DNA from: Daucus carota subsp. sativus
Taxonomy: Eukaryota > Streptophyta > Magnoliopsida > Apiales > Apiaceae
Assembly: GCF_001625215.2 (NCBI RefSeq)
Contig: NC_030387.2
Span: forward strand, 29,907,606-29,971,605
Direction of reading: 5' to 3'
DNA: 64,000 bases
Positions 1-12,658 of this stretch are shown piece after piece; position 1 is the first letter of the stretch; every line of letters starts with the position of its first letter. The notes under the pieces are model-generated. The model was not told where the DNA came from, ran no database searches, and saw only the letters and a list, made by a program, of their open reading frames with translations. The position numbers were made by a program, and so were the translations under genes.

Positions 1-1297
1 ATCATCACTCTATTTTCACTCTTATTCCCCCACTCCCCAATTCCATATTGTTGGCATAAACCCGCTTATCATTCTGATGTCTCACGCTGAATTGCGCTAT
101 ACATAAACTTCTTCAGACCTCCACACAGTAGCGTTCAATGTAATTGAGCATGTAAGTACACTTCTAACAACCGAGCAGAAACTGAAATACTTGATTCAGT
201 GAAACAGTGTTCACGACAATAGAGCCATAGTCCTAATTCAGGTTAATATATATATAATTTTATCGTGCAAACTCATACTCATGTGCCCTATTTGAGGATT
301 TTATTGGAAACCCTTTAACCTGATAATTTTGATTTTTCCATCATATTTCTCTCCCATTGCAATCTATAAAATTTGCTTGATCAACAAACATGAAATATAT
401 AATGGTCAAGGGAAATTCTATTTCTTCTAAATCTTTTCTGTTTCAAATTCATCTTTATACTGCCCCCCACAAACATCTCTCTCCTGAAGACGTAGAGCCA
501 AATCAAAACCAAATATTCCTTTGGTCTAAAAAAGAGAAAATGCAATAAGGAATAACTAATAACATGATGAAAGAAGATTTTAAGTGGATTTTAGACAGAG
601 AAATGAGAAGAGAAAGAAAGACAAGATAATATGGGCTTTATTATTTCATCTTCTTGGTGGATTAACAAATTGAAGAAAACCACATTCCAATTGCATTTTT
701 CATAACATATAGTGATGTTGACTTAACTAATTCTTGATAACCACAATACTTCAGATATATTTGAAAAAACATGAAGTTGCAACCAACGGAAACCCCCAAT
801 GAAGTTTCAAAAAATATACTAGCCACACAGCTCGTATCTTGAAAGTACTAAATACTGTGTTTCTCCCTTTCCTCTGAGGCATGTGCCACGATTTTTTCTT
901 CTCAAGGGTGATGTCCAAGATACCCAAAAAATCATTCGATACTTAAACATCTTGATCAATCGAAAAATCACAAAACCTTCTAAATCATCTCTAGTGATGA
1001 TTTAGCATTTCACCAATCCAATTACATTGTTTTTCACCCAAAAACAGCAAGAACAGATTATAACAATAACAAAACCTAATATCAACAGATCATATACAGA
1101 ACTATGCATATGGGTATCCTAGTAGATGCAAGAATCTCATTTATCTCTTCATACAATCCCAAAAAAGGACGGCTAATCTCACACTGACACACATATAGAT
1201 ATCAACAAGAGCATAGTGCAAGTAGAAAAGAAAGCGTGATTTACGGGAAAACATATAGAGATATGAAAAGGGTAAAAGGAGATGAGTAGAGTAATAC
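1..1297 (-). other. Probable intron 1 of the STE24-like gene
   Basis: This stretch follows the GT donor at 1297-1296 of the STE24-like exon on the minus strand. I searched both strands for the next conserved segment of the family (the first transmembrane helix and the region after it) and did not find it. The rest of the gene is therefore probably beyond the left edge, and this DNA is AT-rich intron sequence. No transposon ends are obvious. Confidence 0.4.
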
Positions 1298-1328
1298 CAA
1301 CAACAGCTTCCATGTACGGAAACGCCAT
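1298..1328 (-). CDS. STE24: CAAX prenyl protease 1 (STE24/FACE1), first coding exon only
   Basis: STE24 is the zinc metalloprotease of the ER membrane that removes the last three residues of farnesylated CaaX proteins. Only the first 10 codons plus one base are visible. The ATG is at 1328 and reads MAFPYMEAVV, followed by G across the splice. This matches the start of plant STE24 (Arabidopsis MAIPFMETVVG) in 8 of 11 positions, and the exon ends at a GT donor at 1297, just before the glycine codon is completed. The match is short, so the call rests on residue pattern plus splice position. The catalytic HExxH region would lie outside the window to the left. A purine-rich leader lies upstream (about 1329-1400). 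Confidence 0.5.
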
Positions 1329-1399
1329 AGCGGCTTTCAGAAGTAACAGCTCAAACTAGTAGAAGAAGAAGATTAAAGAAAGAAACTGTTGTTGGAAAT

Positions 1400-2539
1400 T
1401 TTAGAAAAGAAAATATTTGCTGCTGCCTTCAAATGAATATACGATACGGGGTCTCAATTTCAAGATCGGGCCCACGCGGGTAAATATATTCACGGCTCTG
1501 TTTTATTCGGATTTTAAAAGAAAGTTTTTGTTTGTAAAATTCGAGGATGTTCATTCAGATTTTAAAAAATTATCAGAATTTGGATATTTAATTATAATTT
1601 GAAATTATATCACAAAATTTGATGATACTAAAACAAGATTTTAAATTGTACTTAAAATTTGAAGATATTTAATTGAGATCATTCAACATTCATTAATATC
1701 TGATTTTATTCAAATGATTATGAATTCTTTTGTATTTCATGAAACGATGGATTTTACGGGATTGTTAAGTTTATTTCAAAATATTTGAAATTCTCAAAAA
1801 TCAATGAGATTTTGAAACATATTACTTAAATCCTAAGACTCTGAACCTATGACATTTTATCTAAAATCCGCATAAATTCAAAATCAAATATAAACTATTA
1901 AAATATATAGATTATATAAAGTTCATCAAAACACAAGTGAAATACATCTCTTTTAGGCATCGTTTGGTTTGAGGTTGAAATGAGGAATTGGGTTGAGAGA
2001 GTATGACTGTATGAGGTTTGAGTATCATTTATAATATCATGTGTTTGGTTGAGTATGGTTGAGTAGTATAATGAACAGGGTTGAGTTAAAATATTTTTTA
2101 ATGATTATTTATAATTAATTTAAAACTTTCTTGAAATAAATTTTTTTATATATTATCGAGCCATCAACTTTATATGGTACTAATAATTTGAATTTAATGA
2201 TATAAATAAAAATGAAAAAAAAAAAAAGAAGAAATAATTTGTTAGATCCATGTTTCATATGAAGTCATACATCGCAGATTTAAGGTCTATCAAACACATA
2301 GACCTCTCCGGTTTTTTTACGAGAGGTATGAGCTATGTTCTTTTAGGAATCCCCGAGTACTATGATAATATTAGAAACAATTATAAAAATACTCGAAGCC
2401 GTTCATAGTAAAAAAACAAACGATTAAATGATAAATGATAAATTAAAGATATATAATAGTTATGCGGATAAAATGATATTTAATTTATAGTGCTTAAATA
2501 AGTCGGATGGGCGTGAGATATTTGACATAAAACCTGTAA
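1400..2539. other. AT-rich intergenic DNA
   Basis: There is no convincing coding potential here; the short ORF at 1417-1602 has no recognisable features. At about 1954-1970 a sequence like GGCATCGTTTGGTTTGAGG resembles the terminal repeat of Tourist/Harbinger MITEs. I could not find the matching opposite end, so it is at most a truncated copy. Confidence 0.4.
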
Positions 2540-3385
2540 AGTTACTACTCTGGCCTCTGGATAGTTGTCTTGCCTACGGCTACAGCTCTAGTAAATATGT
2601 TGATATCCCTTTGGTCTGTGGCTGGTGCCGAGAAAACACAGAAGATGCAATACATCAACTGTTGTTTCGCTCGTAATTTGTGGGAGAGTGTTAGTATGAG
2701 TCACTTGATTATTCTGCACCCAAATGATTCAGCTTTAGACATTTTACATCGAGTTTTTAGCGTGGGAAATCAGCAGCAATGTGTGTTCTTTGGTCTAATG
2801 TGTTGGAGACTATGGCAATTGCGTAACAAATGGCTATGGGATAAAGTTGATATGTTGCCTTTTGGAGTTAAATCTAATGCTCTTAATATGTTAAATGACT
2901 GGAAGCGTGCTCAGCAGAGATTACCGAACTGCACTCAATCAAAGCAACAAATAATTTAAAATCTTGGTCCAAACCGTCGCCTGGGTGGATCAAGATAAAT
3001 GTCGATGCAGCTTGTGTTCCTGGTGCAGTATACGTAGGGTTGGCTGTGTAGTTCGTAATGAGTCTGGTGCCTTTGTCAAAGCGAGAAGCAACGTCCTGAT
3101 GGTAAATATGCAGGCTAGAGAAGCAGAGGCTTTGAGTTTGAAAGAGGCTCTATCATGGACTAAAACATGGCGATCTTCTAAATGCATTTTTGAGTCGGAT
3201 TCTAAACACTTGTGGATGCTGTAAAAGATGAGAGAAACTTTATTCACAAAAGTATGAGAACTATTAGTTAAAAATCGCGAGAATTGACTGATTAGATTAC
3301 TAAAGCAGATCTTCAAGGTATGTGATGAGACACAAGTGATACCAATTTTCTTTATGTACATCATGCAGACAGAACACATTGGCAA
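2540..3385 (+). pseudogene. Decayed LINE (L1-type) 3' end: zinc-binding and RNase H-like regions
   Basis: Frame-by-frame reading shows the C-terminal part of a plant non-LTR retrotransposon polyprotein. Around 2600-2690 one frame reads CGWCRENTEDAIHQLLFRS, typical of the zinc-binding domain that follows LINE reverse transcriptase. Around 2975-3055 another frame reads GWIKINVDAACVPGA, the start of an RNase H (RVT_3) domain. After a frameshift at about 3050 it continues as VVRNESGAFVKAR, then REAEALSLKEALSW and FESDSKHLW. Stops and frame changes break the reading, so it is dead. The reverse transcriptase proper is missing, which suggests a 5'-truncated insertion. I did not find target-site duplications. 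Confidence 0.75.
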
Positions 3386-3506
3386 GGCAACACCATAATT
3401 TGTATTTACCCCAGTTGAAGATATCAGTCATTTCATTCAGCAAGGAACGAATTTGTAGGGCTTGTTTGCATTCTGGATAGTTGTTTGTACATTTAGTATA
3501 TGTTCT

Positions 3507-5780
3507 TTAGCCATCTTTAGTTTTCTTTGACCAGAAATATTTGCTAGGCTTTACAAGTTGCTTCAACAGAGCCATTTTCGGAACATTCCAGTGCTCCACA
3601 TGCCTGGAATTTCACAAACACTGGTTATTAGAGAAAAATAATTGTCCACTACCACGATTAATGCATGAAACAGAATATATACTATATGACTACCTGTTTA
3701 CTCTCCCAGTTTGTGCATCAAAGTAGTATTCAGTAAAACCAGTGGCTGCAGCAAATTGCAAGAACAACATTAGTTGCAAGTCACTCTATAAACGAACATT
3801 AACTATAGAAGGATAAATACAAGTCCATAGTGCAATAAATTTCTTATTAGTACTAAGATAATAATTGAACGCGATGTTTGCTCCTGCAAACGTGCAGGTT
3901 GGTGAGATGATGCAAAATCAGAGTATCATTGGTATCAGCAAGTTGAACTGTGGAAGAGTACCTGAAAGTATTGGTTTCCACGGAAAAGACATGATGCAGC
4001 TAAAACGCCAGTGTCCAATTCCTTTGTCCTGGAACAGAACTGATTTAGTACTGAATTCGTAGCTAGGATTATGATTATTATGATATTGACATAAACATTA
4101 ATAGAACTTGGAAAATTATATTGACAGAAGTTCTATGCACTATACTTACTGCTACAGCCTACATGGCTAATGGATTAGAAACAAGAGCAGCATCAGTATA
4201 ATACACAGAATTGTCGAATTGCTGAGGAAATTACAATTTGGTTTGGAGTTACCTCAAAATTCTCCCATTTTGTAAGCTTCATGTCTGATTTTTCAATCAG
4301 TAATCCAAAATTAGTACAATTTCTTTTAAACCGACTCAGACCTTTAAAGGAACCTGCAGGATCAGCGAATTCGCAATCTTCTTCATAGGCATCAACTGTC
4401 ACCGCTCCTAAACATCAGAATATTAAATCTGCTGTTTAGACCTCAGAAACATCAAGTGCACAGTTCAAGTAAAGGTGAACAACAAAGAATAAAAGATCAA
4501 TTTTAAATGACAATATCGCTAGCCTCGAAAATTGTTATTCACAAATCTCTTTCAACTATATTAATATTAGGGATGACAGTTTTACCCGACCCGATGGATA
4601 CCCGACCCGTTCCGACCCGATTGGGTCTACCCGAACCCGATTTTTTTGGATTTGGATCCGGATCCGGATCTTATTTTTGGACCCGAAAAAGTTTGGATCT
4701 GGATCTGGATCTCAGGTATCCCGACCCGAGACCCGACCCGAAACCCGAAACCCGATTTAAACCCGATCCGAACCCGAAACCCGATAAAACCCGATACAAA
4801 ATATTATACATGTATATACATAAATACATACATACATATATGTTAAATGTAAAGTATATATATTGAAATATTATGAATTATTAGGTATGAATCTTAACAT
4901 TTTACTTAATTTTATATTTGCAATATAAAATTTATATTTATTATATCAATATTTTATTTTTCTCAATTATTGTGCATTAAAAAATCTAAATACAATAAAA
5001 ATAATAAAATATAAATGATAAGTTGAATGATTGTATACAATTGAGTTAACATGTTTCACGTGTTTATTGTAATAAATGAAGCATGTAATTCCCTTTTTTA
5101 TATTTCTAAAGTTAAAAAAAAATCCATAATCACATTTTTTATAGATTTATAATTTATAATTTGTATTTAATTTTATTTATTAAAATACCCGAATTAGACC
5201 CGAACCCGAACCGAAACCCGAAAAAACCCGACGGATTGGGTCTGGATCTTCATTTTTCAGACCCGGACCCGAACCCGACCCGACCCGAAATATAATGGAC
5301 CGGGTCTGGATCTCAAGAAACCCGACCCGATCCGACCCGTTGCCATCCCTAATTAATATGTCATTACACAAAAATTATTTCACAAAAACAAAAACCTGTA
5401 ACAAAGTAGGAGCGTTGGAAATCATCTTTGATCGTCTCCACCACCATGGCACGATCAACTGCACCACCTAAACCATCACCAGATAATTTACGGCCACTAC
5501 TAGAACCTTCAATACTTTTTGAGGATGGCCGAAATACAGAAGCAGCGATCCCGAGAAGCTCTGAGCTATACCAGGCCACCTTGAGCACTACATTATTTTT
5601 TTCGGAATCTTGAGAATTAGTACTAGTTTTATTGTCGGTTGTATTTTCTCCTGTGCATCGGAACTTATATATTTGTTGGGGATGATTCGGCCTAAAGCAA
5701 ATCCTGCTGGGTATTCTGTGTTGAGTTATATTGTGTTGTTGAAAATTTGAGGGAGTGTATGAGAGAATGGCACTAGCCAT
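3507..5780 (-). CDS. Plastid NTF2-like / DUF2358 family protein
   Basis: This is a five-exon gene on the minus strand. Exons are 5780-5396, 4407-4253, 4028-3962, 3745-3694 and 3603-3507. Phases join exactly and give 251 residues. The start reads MASAILSYTPSNF and is followed by a basic, Ser/Thr-rich stretch that looks like a chloroplast transit peptide. After it come AWYSSELLGIAASVF, a segment near VETIKDDFQRSYFVTG, then VDAYEEDCEFADPAGSF, GIGHWRFSCIMSFPWKP and TEYYFDAQTGRV. This is the usual order of the DUF2358/NTF2-fold family (like At2g46100, from memory). The end reads HVEHWNVPKMALLKQLVKPS. Its biochemical role is unknown. All splice sites are GT-AG. Intron 1 is enlarged by a 784-bp hAT-like element (4568-5351). 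An upstream in-frame start at 5963 exists but adds non-conserved sequence, so I chose 5780. Confidence 0.85.
4568..5351. mobile_element. Non-autonomous hAT-like element, CCCGA word family
   Basis: The element is 784 bp and lies in intron 1 of the NTF2-like gene. It is flanked by a perfect 8-bp target-site duplication, ATTAATAT, at 4560-4567 and 5352-5359. Ends are TAGGGATGACA on the left and the complement of TAGGGATGGCA on the right. The outer roughly 220 bp on the left and 170 bp on the right are dense arrays of CCCGA/CCCGAAA (left) and the same word or its complement (right). The centre is AT-rich with no transposase. Eight-bp duplications and terminal plus subterminal repeats are the hallmarks of hAT elements. 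Confidence 0.88.
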
Positions 5781-7094
5781 TTTTGAAGATGTTTTGTTGT
5801 TAGTGTTGTCATGGTTTAAATATCTGGTGGAATGGAGGTGTAGTAGCCACAAAACATATATCTCCTTTAATGAGTCTCTTATATTAAAACATAAAATGTG
5901 CTTTACTATTTTCAACACACCAGAAATATTTTTTTCCCATCCATTCATGTCATGCAATTCCAATTTAGTTATAATATTCTTTTTGGTCCAAAATATCTGT
6001 CGCTTTAATATTTTTTTATATGTGATTTGAAATGCAAAAAAAAAAAAACATATTATATGTATTATTTATCAAATTTCCTTTTTATGAATAAAAATAAAAA
6101 TATTAAATATTTACTAAAATTTCAAGACGAGGACTCTAGCAGCTATATATATCATTAAAATAGAGATAAACATGAGCATATCTGCCGCATTTATCGCTTA
6201 GACGCTTACTAAGAACATCTCCAAAGGATATACTATAATTGTTAATTTAAAGTATAAATATAAATAATTAGGTAAAACTTTGCTCGCTTAGACGCTTACT
6301 AAGAGCATCTCCAAAGGATATACTATAATAGATGATGAGCATCTCCAAAGGATATACTATAATAGATGATTAGGTAAAACTTTGTTGAACTTGTAAACTT
6401 TATCTTTCTGCAAACTATAAAAGGTAAGAACTAGTTACAAAAACAAAAAAACAAAAAACAAAAAAAAACTATATATGTATTATGTATCATTCACATTGCA
6501 TAACATCTCAACTCCAGTGAAAGATTTTATTCAAGAGTTGGTATGGCACTATTATTTATTTTTACAGTGCAACTAGTATTACAAATTTAACAAACAGAGA
6601 AACAAAGAAAAGGATGGTAAGATTAATGCATAACAGAACTAACCACTATTCTGCAACTTTTACAGAAATCGCAGAATCAAACCTACAAAATCTTTTAAAG
6701 TATCTCTTCCCGCAGTGATAATCACATTAAACTTTACAAAAGAGAAGACAACAACGCATACCACCTCCCCCTGTAGAAAAATTCTACCCTGGCCTGGTGC
6801 AGTAGTACTTGACTGGAAGAAGCATTATGTCACTGTATATCCGTCCCAGAAGTTCTCATCTAAACCAAACATTTTTCTGTACCAAAGCTCGTGAGATGAC
6901 AAGCCAAGCCATCTTTTCATTAAAGAACCATGCAAGTAAACCAAGGATGTGGTGCATAGTGCCTGCCTCATGACACTTACAACAGCTTACCCACATAAAC
7001 TAATATCTTCCATAATCCCACGCATCAGCAACGCAGTACTACTGTTCATGATTATTTGTTACACAACTGTCACTCACCAACTGGGAAGAGAAGT
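5781..7094. other. Intergenic region with small direct repeats
   Basis: This holds the promoter side of the NTF2-like gene (from 5781) and the 3' side of the next minus-strand gene (up to 7094). It is AT-rich. A cluster of short direct repeats is listed separately at 6195-6384, and an A-rich tract lies at about 6440-6470. I see no gene. Confidence 0.6.
6195..6384 (+). repeat. Local direct repeats around a GAGCATCTCCAAAGGATA core
   Basis: A 45-bp unit beginning CGCTTAGACGCTTACTAAG occurs at 6195-6239 and 6285-6329. Its inner part (AGCATCTCCAAAGGATATAC) occurs a third time from 6338. The segment TAGGTAAAACTTTG occurs at 6269 and 6371. The GAGCATCTCCAA core resembles ends of known plant MITEs, so this could be nested or tandemly duplicated MITE sequence. 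Confidence 0.7.
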
Positions 7095-10000
7095 TCAAAA
7101 AAAACGCCTCCTAAAATTACGGGTTGTTGCTTGATATGAGCGCATGAGCAGTCCTACACCAATACCAACACCAAGACACATCCCAAGCCCTATTCCTACA
7201 CCAACTCTTACACCCGCATTAAACCAAGTAAGCTGGCCATCCTCAACAGGGTACATATCATCTGAGTAGTAACTCTGTCCAAATTTACCATCAGGATCGT
7301 AATCATCAACTTCTGCATCTGTGACCTACATGCACCGCCATATGGTATCAACAATCAGTATAATTAGTACCTTATACAGAAAGGATAAACCTAAAAGTGC
7401 CAGGCAACAAACACGAGGTACATGTTCAGGAGGATAGTGTGTATAGTATAATAATATCTTTCGGATAGTCAAGATGACTTTTTGTTATAAACAAAGATGT
7501 TACAAAAGCCAATATAAAACTAAAAGCGGAACAAATAATGGAGCATAAATTCACGTGACGGCTGTTTAAATGGTAATTCACTTAGAGAAGTCAGTTGACA
7601 ATCACTGGAAAAACATTTGGGTAAATGGAAGAAGTTCCGGTCTGCTATTTGAAAAAACAGTACCAACGGCACAAATAAGTATAAGCTCAATCAGGTAAAT
7701 AAGAAATACATAAATATATTAATGTTGCAAGTAACGAAGCTCCATGTACATTTAGCAGCTGACAAATTTTAGCTGCTCAGTTCTTCACTCTCTAAAGTTA
7801 AGATATTCACTCTAATAAACTGAAGTCGGGAACTTCACCCTGAGAAACTCAGATCTGACATCAGGCCATGAATACAAACCAGTGTTTGTGGTGAAAGTAC
7901 CGTCTAAACAATTAATTGACTAGGCGAGGATTAGACGTAACATCCACATATTCTTTAATATTTTCTATGGAAAACAGTTAATTCCAGCATAACTGTGCCT
8001 AATCCCACATGATTCCGATTTTGTTTTTATCCTTTTCCCCACCTGACTCAGACTTTTTGTCAAATACCAGTTTTGTTTCGAAAAACGCCTTCCACAAATC
8101 CAGACATCTACTCCCCCACTTTTGGGGCTTTCAGAACACTGTTACAGATGTAATATGTTATATGTCTCATAGTTGTAAGCAAAGACAGCATAACAATACA
8201 AAAATATGAATTCTAGGGTCTTGTCATCAATGAAGATAGAAATGGTGACATAGTGAACAAAAGAGCTTTAAACCACATGTCAGTTTGTCGCTCCATCCGA
8301 GTACATATTATGCCAAAGTTCATATTTTAATATGGCTTCATCACACATCAAAAAAAGATGACTGAATGATCAAATCACTAGCCTTCTCTTGTTCACCAAC
8401 GTTTTAGCCTTTATTGTTTTTGTATAATCTATTTGATTTTTTAAATTGCGTGTTGGTGCCTGCTTAAATCATCATTCAACAAACTTTTCATAAACACTCA
8501 ATAACCTTGGATCTATCAATTAAGGCACATGCATTTTAGAAAATAAAAAATAAAGAAAGAAAGAAGCACATTTGAACTTTTGTAACTATGTTGATCTAAT
8601 CACTATACAATAGGGCTTAAATATCAAAGTGGCATACCGTCATCACATATCAAATTTACCATCAGCGAATTTGGGGTCTCAAGTTTACCACTTCTGAATT
8701 ACAAGGCACACTCTGTTAGCTTTATAATAAAATAATTGGATATTCAGTCTACTATGTGGCGACCATTTGTCAGGATAATGAGTTGACTGCTACAACTTAC
8801 ATGTTATATTAAAGAATATAAATATGACACACCATCATCATTTACGTTAATGCATTTATACACATACACACACATACTATATAACTGCTGTTATTGTTAC
8901 CATCTGTCAATATCTTTTTTTTTCACCATATAGGTACCTTTTCACATTTCTTTCTTCTCATGTTCATATCTTTCCACCAGCACAAAAACAAGCCCTTGCT
9001 ATTTTCCTTTTTGCAAACTGAAAATCTTACACTAAGTTTCAGATTTTATGAACTGCTGTTAATTTCTTTGCTTGTATTCCGAATTATCATTATTGGACTA
9101 CTCTAAATCTTAATTTACTACTGTACTAATTATGCACAAAGCAACACATAGCATCACTCTTTTGAAAAGGAATTAAGTGTTCTCCTTCAATTGGTGATGA
9201 TGCTGTGTTTTAATTTACATAATCTCCTAAACACTATTTAAGTTTAAAAAACCGAATATGGGTCTATGATGGGTCAAGAATGAATGCCTTGACTGAAACA
9301 AGAAGATACTATGTATTCATAGATATCTTGTATGTATGCCTTGAATAACTTACGAGAACAAGATGATAATGATATGTTTTAATTTTATTTTTTAGTTTCA
9401 GTTTTACTGCCACATAACCTCCAAGTCACTATCTACTCAGATTTTTGCCATGTGCCAAATTGATCCTACCATTAATAATTTAAAGAGAGTGTACCTTTTG
9501 ATTTGAAAGTGGTAAAGTTGAGACCTCAAATTCGTTGGTGGTAATTTTTGATATTTTGTTAACCAAACGGTGGCCACTTTGGTATCTAACCCTATACAAC
9601 AGGAGTCCTATTTATACAAACTGCCTAAGCAGTTGGCTTGATCCTCCAGTATAGTATCAAGTATAGTATCAACTTTCCTTTTGCATGTGGTACTGGCTAG
9701 AGGTGACAAGGAACGAAATTAAAGAGTCGATATCTATGTTATTAATTAATAAGAGAACCTAATTAGCAGGCTTTCTTTGGTCTCTCATAGATTTAATTTT
9801 GAACCACGTTCACCTCCGTTGTTACTAAAACTTAGCACATAACTTCACAAAATAACCTTTCAAAGTGCTTTTACTTGTTGATTCTCACTTGCTTCTCAAC
9901 CCTCATCTCGAGAAATTTTGACAGAATTCTTGTTCTAGGTCAGTGTAAGTATATAATTACCCTTTTACTTGCAGTGAAAGCTTATATATCACATAAAACA

Positions 10001-10867
10001 TACACAAGGATTCATCTCAAATAGAAGTGATCAGTGGTAATCCTAAAGCTGCAAGAAATTGCTCAAGTCCATCTACTCTACACTTCCAAAAACCCAAGTC
10101 ATCGATTTAATTCTACGAAAAATATATATATAAACTCAACCAAAAAAAAAAAATACCGGGATTTTCAAATTCTGAACCAGCCCATTCCCATTCCTCCGTT
10201 CCTTATCCACCTCCTCATCCTCCGGAATAGCGTCCAGCATCCCATGCCTAACATTCTTCTTCCTCGGACTCACCTGAATCGTCTTAGTCAAAATAACCGG
10301 CACCCCAGAACAACACCCCGCAATATAAACCTCAATCGACGGCGACGAAATCCCCAGCTTTGGCTTAAAAAACGCGGAATCCCCACTCCCATTCGCAATC
10401 CCACCGATATAACAATCCATACTCCACCCACTCCCCACCTCCCCACTCCAACTCCCCTCAATCCTCTCCAACGACCCACACAACACCATCTCCTCCTCCT
10501 CCAACACCTCGAACTCCACCGCCCCCGTAACCCTCACACTATCAGTACTCACATAAGTAACCTCCGCATTCTCCTTATCGACACGGTCTCGCCGCAGCGC
10601 AATCGCGGACCTCTCCGACGCCGGAATCTTAACGGAATTGATATCGAGCGAGACGCCGATTTCGCGGCGGAGGTGGCAGAGAGTGAGGTGATCGGGGACG
10701 TAATCGACGGCGCAGGGAGTGATGCGCACGTAGAACAAGCGTATCTCGAGGGAGCTGGAGGAATGTAAGACGGGGGAGTTGATGATACGGTGGTAGAGAT
10801 TGAGGTTAGGCTTAGGGTTTGCGGTGGGACCGGGCGAGATTGATGAATCTTCGTCTTCTTGGTCCAT
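7095..10867 (-). CDS. At1g01500-like protein (legacy name erythronate-4-phosphate dehydrogenase-like)
   Basis: Two exons on the minus strand, 10867-10157 and 7325-7095, join in phase 0 to give 313 residues. Exon 1 begins MDQEDEDSSIS and contains LHSSSSLEIRLFYVRI, LTLCHLRREIGVSLDINS and CYIGGIANGSGDSAFFKPKL. Exon 2 reads DDYDPDGKFGQSYYSDDMYP, then a Gly-rich hydrophobic helix (GVRVGVGIGLGMCLG...) and ends in QATTRNFRRRFF. This matches a plant-specific family annotated as erythronate-4-phosphate dehydrogenase-like. I see no NAD-binding Rossmann motif, so that name should not be read as a function. The C-terminal helix suggests membrane anchoring. The 2.8-kb intron carries a 980-bp Mutator-like element. 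The exon 1 coding sequence is unusually GC-rich (about 10160-10860). Confidence 0.82.
8613..9592. mobile_element. Non-autonomous Mutator-like element with long terminal inverted repeats
   Basis: The element is 980 bp, inside the intron of the At1g01500-like gene. Ends are GGGCTTAAATATCAAAGTGG on the left and the complement of GGGTTAGATACCAAAGTGGC on the right. The inverted similarity continues for about 150 bp on each side, for example CGAATTTGGGGTCTCAAG against CGAATTTGAGGTCTCAAC. The flanks are TATACAATA (8604-8612) and TATACAACA (9593-9601), a 9-bp duplication with one mismatch. Long inverted repeats and 9-bp duplications point to the Mutator superfamily. No transposase is seen. Confidence 0.8.
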
Positions 10868-11430
10868 GAGATTAGGGTTGGGGTTAAGTGATTTTGGGGA
10901 TTTTTGGAGCTTAGGGGTTTGTGATGATGATTGTAATGGCGAATTGTTGAGAGTTGTTTGGGGAGGAGAGATTGTTTGTAGGGATATTTTTTTATTTTTT
11001 AAAATAGATGGAGTACGTCGTTAAATGTCAATACCACATCGGCAATAAGATTACAGGTGTCTGTAGTATCAAAATTATGCTGACATAGTGTCCTCTTTAT
11101 TTGACTTATTATTATTTATAAATTTTATCATTTCATGTTTTGGGTTTCATAATTAAACATCATTATGTTATCAATAATTTTCTCTAAGGTTCATATTTTT
11201 TTTGATATTGATCAACAACAAATCATCAATATATTTTTGAATCCTGCTGTTGCATACCTTGATTATTCGAATTAAAATTCATATTCTCTTAAAATTTAAA
11301 TCAAACAAGTGGTTCATTGGCTCGTAAAAGGATTTAAAAAATGGTTTATTTGTTGTTTAGATATATTAAGTTTCAAGTTTTTCGGATATTATTTCTATCT
11401 TTTCTGATTAACAGTCGGTGTAGTCAGTGG
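10868..11430. other. Intergenic DNA upstream of the At1g01500-like gene
   Basis: The first 150 bases are GC-richer, continuing the composition of the adjacent exon, and probably hold the 5' leader and promoter of that minus-strand gene. The remainder is AT-rich. I see no other gene. Confidence 0.5.
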
Positions 11431-11678
11431 CGGATCCAATTCTGAAAATAAGGGATATCGTATATAATATTTTGTAAGATTATTAATTAGAATTAACACG
11501 GGAAAAAATAATATTCATATTATATAATTATTTACCGTTAAACAAGATAAATAATTCATGTCCAGTTTGATTAGAATGATATATACTAAAATAATAACAT
11601 TGAAAACAAAAAAATAATATTCATATTATGTAATTTTTTACTGTTGCACGATATTCAGTAAAATTATGGACAAAAATT
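11431..11678 (+). repeat. Dispersed repeat, copy 1
   Basis: A segment of about 250 bp beginning CGGATCCAATTCTGAAAATA that is repeated with small gaps at 13325-13556. Shared words include ATCGTATATAATATTTTGTA and TCATGTCCAGTTTGATTAGA. It is AT-rich and without an ORF. It is probably a fragment of an unidentified transposon. Confidence 0.8.
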
Positions 11679-11759
11679 TAAGGGAGGTGGACTGACCCCT
11701 CTTACCCTATCAAGAAAAAATATCTGCATCCAGTTGATAAGTGGAATGTATGTGAAAAC

Positions 11760-12470
11760 TAGGGGTGTCAAACGGATAAAACGGATACGGATTTGCCCGT
11801 ATCCGTATCCGCCTACTCAAAATCGGATCCGGAAACGGATATGCAAATTTCAGAATAAAAGGATCCGTATCCGTATCCGGATCCGGCCGGATACGGATAA
11901 TATCCGTATCCGCTTTTTCAAACATCACCAAAAATTAAATATACATTCTGAGATTAATTAAAAAAACATATGTTGAACCGTTCAACAGCAAATGTATACC
12001 CAATCAGAAATTAATAACATACTTTAACAGAAGTTTGAGCATTCAGGCCAAATATTTTGAACAAAATATTAATTTTAACAACTTAAAATCACAAAACAAC
12101 ACTATCTGCAACAATTTTAAAAAGAAAACGCTTGATGAAGATAGTTCCATTTTCTCCATTTGCAAGATACTTAATGTTTTTTTTTATTTTAAATATTAAT
12201 TTTTTTTTCAAAATTTATATGATAAAATAAAAAATATAAGTAAATAATAAATTTATATAAGTATTATTATATACATATAACAATAATTTCGGATACGGAT
12301 ATTTTCGGATACGGATACGCCTATATCCATATCTGTATCCGCAAATTCCAGATTCGAATACGGATAATATCTGTTTTATTCCGGATACAGATTATATCCG
12401 TTTTTTCCCTGATACGGTAACGGATTTTTCGAACGGATATCGGATCTTTCGGATTTTTTTGACAGCCCTA
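11760..12470. mobile_element. Non-autonomous hAT-like element, CGGATA word family
   Basis: The element is 711 bp with a perfect 8-bp duplication, GTGAAAAC, at 11752-11759 and 12471-12478. Ends are TAGGGGTGTCAAACGGATA and the complement of TAGGGCTGTC. Both sides carry arrays of CGGATA/CGTATCC in both orientations, and the centre is AT-rich. Short ORFs across the arrays only reflect the repeated word. Confidence 0.88.
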
Positions 12471-12658
12471 GTGAAAACATTTTTTCGGGAGATGTTGAAC
12501 TAAACACAAATGTAATCATTTAATTATGCACACATTTTGTAGAGCTTGTGTCAACTATTGAGTCACTTTACCCTGTCTCCTTGGGTAGTTTTTTTTTTAC
12601 TTCTTTACTCTTTCTTCGTTACTTCTTATATTTTTAGTTGAAATTGTCTCTTAATTAT
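12471..12658. other. Short spacer without recognised features
   Basis: AT-rich spacer between the CGGATA element and the tandem repeat; nothing recognised. Confidence 0.4.

Noticed and set aside
4600-4800. CCCGAAACCCG runs looking like plant telomere or interstitial telomeric repeats
   Set aside because: The plant telomere word is CCCTAAA. These runs are subterminal arrays of a hAT-like element with an 8-bp duplication.
6285-6384. CRISPR-like spaced repeats
   Set aside because: There are only two or three units with unequal spacing, in a plant nuclear sequence.
10034-10768. Long plus-strand ORF (244 aa)
   Set aside because: It is the antisense of exon 1 of the At1g01500-like gene, whose sense frame has the conserved residues and a splice donor. 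The antisense protein is low-complexity Pro/Asn/Arg-rich.
7095-10867. Dehydrogenase function for the At1g01500-like protein
   Set aside because: The family name suggests it, but no GxGxxG nucleotide-binding motif or catalytic His/Glu pair is visible, so I give no enzymatic role.
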